Positions 6,314 to 11,154 of a DNA stretch of 20,392 nt are shown here, piece after piece (within the stretch, counting starts at the first letter, position 1; each line of letters starts with the position of its first letter). The stretch is from JBEHYA01 sp048498415 (lineage in GTDB: Bacteria > Pseudomonadota > Alphaproteobacteria > UBA9219 > RGZA01): assembly GCA_048498415.1 (NCBI GenBank), contig JBEHYA010000031.1, forward strand, positions 1 to 20,392, in the 5' to 3' direction. The translations under genes and the position numbers were made by a program. Below the pieces are notes generated by a model, which worked only from the letters and a program-made list of their open reading frames with translations, had not been told where the DNA came from and did not search any database.

Positions 6314-7466
6314 TATCGGCTTCCGTATGCGCGGCGCTTACCGTCAGGCGCAGGCGTTCCGTGCCTTTGGGTACGGTGGGATAATTGATGGGTTGCACGT
6401 ATATCCCATAATGTTCCAGCAACATATCCGTCACGCGGCGGCAGCAATTGGCTTCGCCTACAATTAAAGGCACGATATGGCTGGCGGCATCTACCCACGG
6501 CAGTTCCGTTGCGCGCAGGTGCTTCTTGAGCAGCTTCACATTGTTATGCAGGCGCTGCCGTTCGAAGGGCGAATTTTTCAGGTAATCTACGCTAGCTTTG
6601 GCACCCGCGCACAGCGCCGGGGGCAGGGAGGTGGTGAAGATGAAACCCGCCGCCGCCGAACGCACCGCATCGATGATCTGGCTATCGCCTGCAATATACC
6701 CGCCCATCACGCCAAAGGCTTTGCCAAGCGTGCCCTGAATAAGGGTAAGGCGCGGCATCAAACCTTGTTCATCCGCCACGCCGCCGCCGCGTTTGCCGTA
6801 AAGGCCAACCGCGTGGACTTCGTCCAGATACGTCATGGCGCCGAAGCGTTCGGCGAGCTCAATGATTTTTTCAATCGGCGCGATATCCCCATCCATGGAG
6901 TAGACGGATTCAAACGCGATGATTTTGGGCCGGTCGGCGGGTTCGGCCGCCAGCAATTCGCGCAGATGCGCGAGATCGTTGTGGCGGAAGATTTTCTTTT
7001 CCAAACCCGAATGGCGAATGCCGGCGATCATGGACGCATGATTATGCGCATCCGATAAAATAATGGCGTTGGGATAGATGGTGCCAAGCGCGCTTAATGC
7101 GCCTTCATTGGCCACGAAACCGCTGGTAAACAGCAGCGCGGCGTCTTTGCCGTGCAGGTCGGCCAGGCTTTCTTCCAGCGCGTGGTGATAAACAGATGTG
7201 CCCGCAATATTGCGCGTGCCGCCGGCGCCACTGCCGCTGCTCCGCAGCGCTTCTTCAGTCGCAGCCAGAATGGCCGGGTGCTGGCCCATGCCGAGATAAT
7301 CATTACCGCACCAGATAGTGACGGTTTTGATCGTGCCATCCGGCATCTGCATTTCGGCTTTGGGAAATTCACCCGCGATACGGCGCAGCTTCGCGAAGTG
7401 GCGGTAACGCCCTTCGTTTTTCAGGCCGGCGATGTAGGAAGAAGCCGCGTTGGAATAATCGAACAT
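6240..7466 (-). CDS. hemA: 5-aminolevulinate synthase (ALAS)
   Basis: ALAS is a PLP enzyme that condenses glycine with succinyl-CoA, the first step of C4-pathway haem synthesis in alphaproteobacteria. The 408 residues match the family length. Visible landmarks are the start MFDYSNAASSYIAGLKNEGRY, WCGNDYLGMGQHP, GSGAGGTRNIAGT (78-90), the cofactor-contacting LDEVHAVG (214-221), and the Schiff-base lysine in QGTLGKAFG (K249). The signature NYPTVPKGTERLR distinguishes ALAS from the related KBL and AONS enzymes. The tail after the conserved core runs 74 bases into the convergent 5297 gene. AGG at 7472-7474 serves as Shine-Dalgarno for ATG 7466. A promoter and a 9-bp inverted repeat precede it. 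Confidence 0.96.
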   Translation of the reverse strand: MFDYSNAASSYIAGLKNEGRYRHFAKLRRIAGEFPKAEMQMPDGTIKTVTIWCGNDYLGMGQHPAILAATEEALRSSGSGAGGTRNIAGTSVYHHALEESLADLHGKDAALLFTSGFVANEGALSALGTIYPNAIILSDAHNHASMIAGIRHSGLEKKIFRHNDLAHLRELLAAEPADRPKIIAFESVYSMDGDIAPIEKIIELAERFGAMTYLDEVHAVGLYGKRGGGVADEQGLMPRLTLIQGTLGKAFGVMGGYIAGDSQIIDAVRSAAAGFIFTTSLPPALCAGAKASVDYLKNSPFERQRLHNNVKLLKKHLRATELPWVDAASHIVPLIVGEANCCRRVTDMLLEHYGIYVQPINYPTVPKGTERLRLTVSAAHTEADISYLVQSLEQLWARAHEMGVMHVA

Positions 7467-7476
7467 AGATACCTAA

Positions 7477-7500
7477 CGAAATTTCAGGGAAGAAATTTCG
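7477..7500 (-). promoter_or_regulatory. Inverted repeat in the hemA leader
   Basis: CGAAATTTC (7477-7485) and GAAATTTCG (7492-7500) are exact inverted copies with a six-base loop, and each half contains the palindrome GAAATTTC. It lies between the predicted -10 box and the Shine-Dalgarno. It could be an operator over the transcription start or an mRNA hairpin next to the ribosome site. Confidence 0.5.
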
Positions 7501-7503
7501 GGC

Positions 7504-7532
7504 ATTGTGTTACTGCAGTCCGACTATTTCAA
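7504..7532 (-). promoter_or_regulatory. Promoter of hemA
   Basis: Read on the minus strand, TTGAAA (7532-7527), a 17-base spacer and CACAAT (7509-7504) form a plausible sigma-70 promoter. The start would fall near 7497, inside the 7477-7500 inverted repeat. Confidence 0.5.
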
Positions 7533-7574
7533 GTGTGGCGAAACAGAGATAAGAATAGCTCGCAACTACTTTTA

Positions 7575-7674
7575 CCCCTCCCTTCGGGCGGGGCCAGGAG
7601 CGGGCAATCCTATCAATTAGAGAATTCGCATAAGGGAGAGATTTCCCTCCCCAACCCCTCCCGGAGGGAGGGGC
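7575..7674. repeat. Second palindromic repeat family (CCCCTCCC type)
   Basis: The 217-base gap between hemA and the 7684 gene holds two related palindromes. The left is CCCCTCCC-TTCG-GGCGGGG, near 7575-7593. The right is CCCCTCCC (7655-7662) with GGGAGGGG (7666-7673), with an extra copy-like TTCCCTCCCC just before it. The sequence differs from the REP-like family and has no GIY-YIG gene nearby. It looks like a short intergenic repeat; no T run marks it as a simple terminator. Confidence 0.5.
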
Positions 7675-7683
7675 TTAAAAGAT

Positions 7684-7959
7684 TTAAGCGCCGATAAATT
7701 CGCGGAGCTCAACGCTGAGCACGCGTTCATCTGAAGCAAGCCGGGCGAGGGCGCCGGCCGGCAGCTCGGCCTTCATCACACCGGGCGTGAAGGATTCACC
7801 GATCTTCATGTAATCGGGGCGGTAATCGCCCGAGAGTCGCACCAGCGCCTGGAAGTGACCCGAGGCGGAATTGGCGAAGCGCTGCCAGATGGGGTCGATG
7901 TCGACTGTTCTTTTTATGTTCTGTGGTTTCTTGGCTGACATTTTTGCATCTTCTTTCAT
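7684..7959 (-). CDS. Small protein resembling a protease propeptide (I9-like)
   Basis: This 91-residue protein has no signal peptide; the N-terminus is charged (MKEDAKMSAKKPQNIKR). From about residue 34 it reads HFQALVRLSG-x10-IGESF-x4-VMKAELPAGALARLASDERVLSVELREF. The pattern of two strands, a helix beginning LP-x-x-AL-x-x-LA, and a final V-x-SVEL strand is what one sees in the inhibitor I9 and propeptide-like regions ahead of S8 proteases. This is pattern recognition rather than a search result, so function is unproven. A second start (ATG 7941) is possible. A perfect CtrA-type box lies 37 bases upstream of ATG 7959. The gene is divergent from the trypsin-like protease at 8219. Confidence 0.65.
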   Translation of the reverse strand: MKEDAKMSAKKPQNIKRTVDIDPIWQRFANSASGHFQALVRLSGDYRPDYMKIGESFTPGVMKAELPAGALARLASDERVLSVELREFIGA

Positions 7960-7995
7960 TATTTATCCCAGTCTTATATTCGTACGGGATGTTGA

Positions 7996-8010
7996 TTAAT
8001 CTGGGGTTAA
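7996..8010. promoter_or_regulatory. CtrA-type box TTAA-N7-TTAA
   Basis: TTAA (7996-7999), TCTGGGG and TTAA (8007-8010) fit the full binding consensus of the alphaproteobacterial cell-cycle regulator CtrA. It is about 40 bases upstream of the minus-strand 7684-7959 gene and about 210 bases upstream of the plus-strand protease, so the small gene is the likelier target. Confidence 0.5.
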
Positions 8011-8136
8011 AATGTGGGCATATTGCGGTATATCAAGGCCCTTACTGGTTAACGCTGCCTCGTTTTGCTGCCAGAAAAACGTAGTAAAATCTTATATTTA
8101 ACCAATGTAGGAACGATTACGAAAGTAAATACGCCG

Positions 8137-8166
8137 TTGATAGTTTCACTGAGAATGAGATAGGAT
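8137..8166 (+). promoter_or_regulatory. Possible promoter of the trypsin-like protease gene
   Basis: TTGATA (8137-8142), an 18-base spacer and TAGGAT (8161-8166) lie 52 bases before ATG 8219. The -10 match is moderate (four of six). Confidence 0.4.
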
Positions 8167-8218
8167 TTCCCTACAATTTGATTTAAATAAAAACGACGAC
8201 GGCATGGTGGAGAGTTAA

Positions 8219-8995
8219 ATGAAGAACGGTCATTTCAAAGCGACAATTGCAAGTCTGGTTACCCTTTTTGTTCTGGGTAGCAATCCGGCCAGCGCGCAGG
8301 TGTGCGGCGCAGGTCAGGCCGACGCCACGGAAATCTTTGCGAATTCTTCACCCGCCGTTGTGGCCATCGAATCGAGCAAGATGGGCAGCGAACTGTATGG
8401 TTCCGGTTTCTTCTGGGACCAGTCGGGCACCATCGTCACCAACGTTCACGTGCTGGGCCAGAACCCGGTGGTGGTTCTCCAGAACGGCCAGCGCGTTCAG
8501 CCGCAGCTGGTTGGCATTGATGCGAATTACGATATCGCCGTGCTTCGCGTGCCTGTACAAAGCCGCGTGATGGGCAAGGGCTCCAGCCAGCGCCTGCGCG
8601 TAGGCGAGCCGGTATTCGCGATTGGTAATCCGTATGGCGTTGGCATCAGCCTGTCGCGCGGTATTGTCTCTGGCTTGAATCGCAGCATTGAAACCACGGA
8701 ACGCCGCAAACTGGCGAACCTGGTGCAGACCGATGCAGCGCTGAACCCCGGCAATTCGGGTGGCCCGCTGATCGACCAGCATGGCTGCCTGATTGGTATG
8801 AACACCGCTATTCTCTCGCCCTCCAGCACTTCATCTGGTGTTGGCTTTGCGATGACCGTGGAAGAATTGGCTGCCGTTGTTCCGAATATCATGGCCGGCC
8901 GCGGCGCCAGCGTGGCGCAGGCCCAGCCGATGGAAGTTGCTCCCCAGGCTCGCCCGGTGGGTTACGGCGGCGGCAACAGCTACTACAACCGCTAA
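8219..8995 (+). CDS. Exported trypsin-like (HtrA-type) serine protease without PDZ domain
   Basis: This 258-residue protein has a Sec signal peptide (hydrophobic residues 8-22, cleavage expected after ASA at 26). The rest is an S1C trypsin-like domain with an intact catalytic triad: His77 in TNVHVL, Asp105 in NYDIAVLRV, and Ser180 in NPGNSGGPL. FAIGNPYG and GIVSGLNR also match HtrA/DegP relatives. Unlike DegP it has no PDZ domain; after the protease fold comes only a short tail rich in A, Q, G and Y. Cys29 and Cys190 could form a disulfide in the periplasm. A strong Shine-Dalgarno, GTGGAGAG, precedes the ATG. A strong terminator follows the gene, which is probably monocistronic. The natural substrate is unknown. 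Confidence 0.92.
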   Translation: MKNGHFKATIASLVTLFVLGSNPASAQVCGAGQADATEIFANSSPAVVAIESSKMGSELYGSGFFWDQSGTIVTNVHVLGQNPVVVLQNGQRVQPQLVGIDANYDIAVLRVPVQSRVMGKGSSQRLRVGEPVFAIGNPYGVGISLSRGIVSGLNRSIETTERRKLANLVQTDAALNPGNSGGPLIDQHGCLIGMNTAILSPSSTSSGVGFAMTVEELAAVVPNIMAGRGASVAQAQPMEVAPQARPVGYGGGNSYYNR

Positions 8996-9035
8996 TCAAC
9001 AGTTTTATCTAAGTACGTCTTCTCTTCGTTTCTAC

Positions 9036-9071
9036 TTTGTGACCTAACCGTCGTACCTCCAGGGTCACAAA
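9036..9071 (+). other. 3' UTR hairpin with 18-base loop
   Basis: TTTGTGACC (9036-9044) pairs perfectly with GGTCACAAA (9063-9071). The loop contains CCGTCGT and CTCCAG. A similar set of words (CCGTCGT, then ACTCCAGGGTC) recurs near 9421-9450 beside another 9-bp stem. It sits directly before the terminator. Confidence 0.45.
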
Positions 9072-9076
9072 TTCTA

Positions 9077-9112
9077 ACCCCCGCCAGAGCAATCTGGCGG
9101 GGGTCTTTTTTT
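9077..9112 (+). terminator. Strong rho-independent terminator of the protease gene
   Basis: A perfect 12-bp stem, ACCCCCGCCAGA (9077-9088) with TCTGGCGGGGGT (9093-9104), has a GCAA tetraloop and a run of seven T. Confidence 0.95.
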
Positions 9113-9146
9113 ATTCGGTAGGCGCTGCGGGTATTAGAGAGCCGGA

Positions 9147-9317
9147 CTAAAGACCTAATCGGGCCAGCACTCTTTTGCCGAAGCTGGTCAAGGAGCTGGT
9201 GGGCTGCACAATGTCCGTGGATGGGCCAGAAGTAGGAGGCGCATCTTGTTCGATCGCTTTTTTGACGGCAAGATATGCAACATCTTCGGGATTAATAAGT
9301 TTGTTATAATCAGGCAT
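9147..9317 (-). CDS. Hypothetical small protein, 56 residues
   Basis: From ATG 9317 the protein starts MPDYNKLINPEDVAYLAVKKAIEQ, has a Pro/Ser/Thr-rich flexible middle (DAPPTSGPSTDIVQPTSS) and ends in a short basic amphipathic helix, FGKRVLARLGL. I do not recognise it. The start is supported by a strong Shine-Dalgarno GTGGAGA, much like that of the protease gene; the longer frame to 9362 is unlikely. There is no signal peptide or membrane span. Such a layout could suit a small adaptor or a membrane-surface peptide, but that is a guess. It lies between the terminators at 9077-9112 and 9365-9400, so it is probably its own unit. Confidence 0.6.
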   Translation of the reverse strand: MPDYNKLINPEDVAYLAVKKAIEQDAPPTSGPSTDIVQPTSSLTSFGKRVLARLGL

Positions 9318-9364
9318 CTTTATCTCCACTCGTTGTTGAAATAAACAACCACCCAAAATCACTT

Positions 9365-9400
9365 AAAAAAATTGAGGGGCGGCTTCCCCAGCCGCCCCTC
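9365..9400 (-). terminator. Terminator of the 9468-9776 gene
   Basis: GAGGGGCGGCT (9374-9384) pairs perfectly with AGCCGCCCCTC (9390-9400). Read on the minus strand it is followed by a T run (9370-9365), so it ends transcripts coming from 9776. Confidence 0.9.
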
Positions 9401-9467
9401 GTATTCACTTACGTTTTTAGCCGTCGTTTCAAAAAACGTACTCCAGGGTCTTATTCACGTTAGGCAA

Positions 9468-9776
9468 TTAGCGCGCGTAGGGCGTCGCCGTCATGCCAAG
9501 CGGGGTCGTCAGCGACGAAATCGGACGGGCCAGATAGCCAATCGAGGTCGCATAGACGTGGCCGTTCGCAGCCACCGTACGGGCACCCGTGGGGGCCAGC
9601 AGGCTGCCATGAACAGGAATATCAAAGCTCACAACCTGGCCATTCGGCAGGCCGCGCTGAACCGACAGCGCACCATACATTTCCGGGTTGCTGATGTAAT
9701 CACCGCGGGTATCGGCCATGGCCGCACCGCTGATAACGCTTAAAGTCAGCGTCGCAATCGCAAGAATCTTCTTCAT
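9468..9776 (-). CDS. Small secreted protein of unknown function, 102 residues
   Basis: A typical Sec signal peptide is followed by cleavage at AMA|DT, near residue 21. The mature part of about 81 residues is neutral and low in charge, without cysteine (TRGDYISNPEMYGALSVQRGLPNGQVV, then short beta-like stretches and Thr/Ala/Pro). I recognise no family. The Shine-Dalgarno AGGGAGAG before ATG 9776 is strong, which suggests good expression. A CtrA-type box lies 80 bases upstream, next to possible -35 TTGAAA. A terminator at 9365-9400 closes a one-gene unit. Confidence 0.75.
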   Translation of the reverse strand: MKKILAIATLTLSVISGAAMADTRGDYISNPEMYGALSVQRGLPNGQVVSFDIPVHGSLLAPTGARTVAANGHVYATSIGYLARPISSLTTPLGMTATPYAR

Positions 9777-9855
9777 AATCTCTCTCCCTAATACGTTTTT
9801 GAAACAACAAATCGAAATACAACTAACGTGATAGGGTGAGTATTAATTAATGTGT

Positions 9856-9870
9856 TTAAAGTGGGATTAA
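9856..9870. promoter_or_regulatory. CtrA-type box TTAA-N7-TTAA
   Basis: TTAA (9856-9859), AGTGGGA and TTAA (9867-9870) match the full CtrA consensus. The box is 80 bases upstream of the secreted-protein gene at 9776 and just downstream of a minus-strand TTGAAA, so it overlaps the likely promoter. Confidence 0.5.
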
Positions 9871-9980
9871 TAATGTTTCAAATGCCAAGCAATTCGGGAC
9901 GTTTCCGCGATTTTCCTGTGGTTAAATCCTTTCCATTTTATTTATGGAAAAAGGCAACATGCAATTAGCGCAGGAAAAAT

Positions 9981-10011
9981 AAGGGCTTTCCAATCGTCCC
10001 GGAAAGCCCTT
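9981..10011 (-). terminator. Terminator at the end of the pur-bolA-grxD operon
   Basis: AAGGGCTTTCC (9981-9991) pairs perfectly with GGAAAGCCCTT (10001-10011), loop nine bases. On the minus strand it is followed by ATTTTTCC. It lies 55 bases after the grxD stop. Confidence 0.85.
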
Positions 10012-10066
10012 CATCTTTTGTTAATGCGCAGATTTATCTGTGAATTGTATGCCGCTTTTTATGCGC

Positions 10067-10402
10067 TTATGCGGCGGCGCCGTTTTGCGCGACTTTCTTT
10101 TCGGTAAATAATTGCTTCAATTCGCCGGATTGAAACATCTCGCGCACGATATCGCAGCCGCCCACGAATTCGCCCTTCACATATAACTGGGGCAGGGTGG
10201 GCCAGTTGCTAAAATCCTTGATTCCCTGACGCAGTTCCGCGTCTTCCAGAATATTCACGCCTTCAAAGTTCACGCCCATATGGCGCAGCACCTGCACGAC
10301 AGCGGATGAAAACCCGCATTGCGGAAAATCCGGCGTGCCTTTCATATACAGCACCACATCGTTATCAGCGATCTGTTTGGCAATGCGTTCATTGGCGGAC
10401 AT
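10067..10402 (-). CDS. grxD: Monothiol glutaredoxin, CGFS type (Grx4/GrxD)
   Basis: This 111-residue protein has the monothiol active site CGFS (29-32), the glutathione- and cluster-contacting residues of MKGTP (Lys21), WPTLPQ (67-72) and GGCDI (81-85). CGFS glutaredoxins carry [2Fe-2S] clusters and pass them to targets, often as a complex with BolA, whose gene is the next one upstream. The Shine-Dalgarno GGAGAG precedes ATG 10402. It is the last gene of the minus-strand series and is followed by a terminator. A REP-like element of 93 bp fills the gap to bolA. Confidence 0.95.
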   Translation of the reverse strand: MSANERIAKQIADNDVVLYMKGTPDFPQCGFSSAVVQVLRHMGVNFEGVNILEDAELRQGIKDFSNWPTLPQLYVKGEFVGGCDIVREMFQSGELKQLFTEKKVAQNGAAA

Positions 10403-10422
10403 ACTCTCTCTCCTCTTTCTTA

Positions 10423-10515
10423 GTCATGCCCGCGAAGGCGGGCATCCACGATAGGTCATTAAACCAAAATCATCCTGTGTGGCCTGCCGTGGATCCCCGC
10501 CTTCGCGGGGATGAC
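10423..10515. repeat. REP-like inverted pair, gene-less derivative of a GIY-YIG cassette
   Basis: Left repeat 10423-10450 is identical over 28 bases to the repeats of the cassette at 13419-13803. Right repeat 10488-10515 is its inverted copy with two changes that keep the stem paired. The 37-base interior keeps cassette-like ends: ATAGG-T-CA after the left repeat (cassette ATAGG-C-CA) and TGTGGCCTGC before the right (cassette TGTGGCTTGT). No gene is inside. It lies between bolA and grxD. Confidence 0.88.
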
Positions 10516-10524
10516 AGCATGTTT

Positions 10525-10761
10525 TTATTGCTCCGGTACCGACGTGTGCAGTTGCAACGCGTGCAGCTCGCGGCCCATTTTGCCCTGCAGGGCGGCATAG
10601 ACCATCTGGTGCTGCTGCACGCGCGATTTGCCGGTGAACTGGCGGCTTTCAATATAGGCGGCGTAATGGTTGCCGTCGCCGCGCAGGTCTTCGATCTTTA
10701 CCTTCGCGCCGGGCAGGCCGGCACGCAGCAATTCTTCAATCTCACCGGCTTCCATCGCCAT
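10525..10761 (-). CDS. bolA: BolA-family iron-sulfur partner protein
   Basis: From ATG 10761 this is a 78-residue BolA/IbaG-type protein: a first helix (IEELLRAGLPGAKVKIEDLRGDGNHYAAYI), then the helix-turn-helix-like segment SRQFTGKSRVQQHQMVYAAL and the C-terminal ELHALQLHT strand. His32 and His67 are candidate cluster ligands shared with CGFS glutaredoxin in the [2Fe-2S] heterodimer. ATG 10755 is an alternative. The open frame continues upstream to 10800, but that part is translated from a REP-like repeat and should not be annotated. It sits between the cassette at 10774-11148 and the 93-bp derivative, on the path to grxD. Confidence 0.92.
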   Translation of the reverse strand: MAMEAGEIEELLRAGLPGAKVKIEDLRGDGNHYAAYIESRQFTGKSRVQQHQMVYAALQGKMGRELHALQLHTSVPEQ

Positions 10762-10773
10762 GGGTAACTCACT

Positions 10774-10801
10774 GTCATGCCGGCGAAGGCCGGCATCCAC
10801 G
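10774..10801 (+). repeat. Left terminal inverted repeat (REP-like)
   Basis: Outer border GTCAT, stem ATGCCGGC (10777-10784), loop GAAG, stem GCCGGCAT (10789-10796), inner border CCACG. The exact inverse is at 11121-11148. Confidence 0.93.
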
Positions 10802-10817
10802 TTAATCTTTCAACCAG

Positions 10818-11111
10818 CTAGTTATTTAGCGTCAAACTCAAATCTTTCCAATCGGGATTTGTAGATAAAATTCGGCCCACTTTCCAAGCGCGTTTCCACT
10901 CTTTCATACGTTTTTCAGCAACAATCGCGCTTTCTGGGTCAGGATAGACTTCATAGTAAGCAAGCAGGTTTAAATCATATTTTTTACTAAAACCTTCGAT
11001 GGCTTTGCTTTTGTGCTCAAACATGCGGCGAGCAATATTGTTTGTCATGCCCACATAAAGTGTGCCATTCGGACGGTTCGTAATTATGTAAACATAATAG
11101 GAATCCGGCAT
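10818..11111 (-). CDS. GIY-YIG nuclease-like protein, 97 residues (copy 1)
   Basis: This is a single GIY-YIG domain. YVYIIT (6-11) and LYVGMT (18-23) are the two name motifs; NNIARRMFEHKSKA (24-37) carries the conserved Arg and His; and VAEKRMKEWKRAWK has the metal-site Glu66. The tail NPDWKDLSLTLN is basic and aromatic. It differs from copy 2 (13473-13766) at 21 of 97 positions by hand count, mostly conservative, and all motif residues are kept in both, which suggests selection for function. ATG 11111 is nine bases from the hairpin repeat, and no Shine-Dalgarno is visible, so expression may depend on readthrough from purL. The codons are AT-richer than those of purL. Confidence 0.9.
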   Translation of the reverse strand: MPDSYYVYIITNRPNGTLYVGMTNNIARRMFEHKSKAIEGFSKKYDLNLLAYYEVYPDPESAIVAEKRMKEWKRAWKVGRILSTNPDWKDLSLTLNN

Positions 11112-11120
11112 GAGGCTTTT

Positions 11121-11148
11121 CGTGGATGCCGGCCTTCGCCGGCATGAC
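11121..11148 (-). repeat. Right terminal inverted repeat (REP-like)
   Basis: The exact reverse complement of 10774-10801 over all 28 bases. It lies between the purL stop and the GIY-YIG start codon. Confidence 0.93.
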
Positions 11149-11154
11149 TAGTAA

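Larger units (their letters stand above)
10774..11148 (-). mobile_element. REP-bounded GIY-YIG cassette, 375 bp
   Basis: The element has perfect 28-bp terminal inverted repeats (10774-10801 and 11121-11148), each a hairpin with stem ATGCCGGC/GCCGGCAT, and one gene inside, a 97-residue GIY-YIG protein. Six bases separate it from the purL stop and 12 from the bolA start. There are no obvious target duplications. The stem differs from that of the cassette at 13419-13803, but within each cassette both ends are identical. Confidence 0.8.

Noticed and set aside
6477..7058. 193-codon frame antisense to hemA
   Set aside because: Shadow of the hemA codon pattern, with no motif or start signal.
10762..10800. 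Extra N-terminal residues of the bolA frame
   Set aside because: They are translated from the REP-like repeat; the BolA fold begins at ATG 10761 or 10755.
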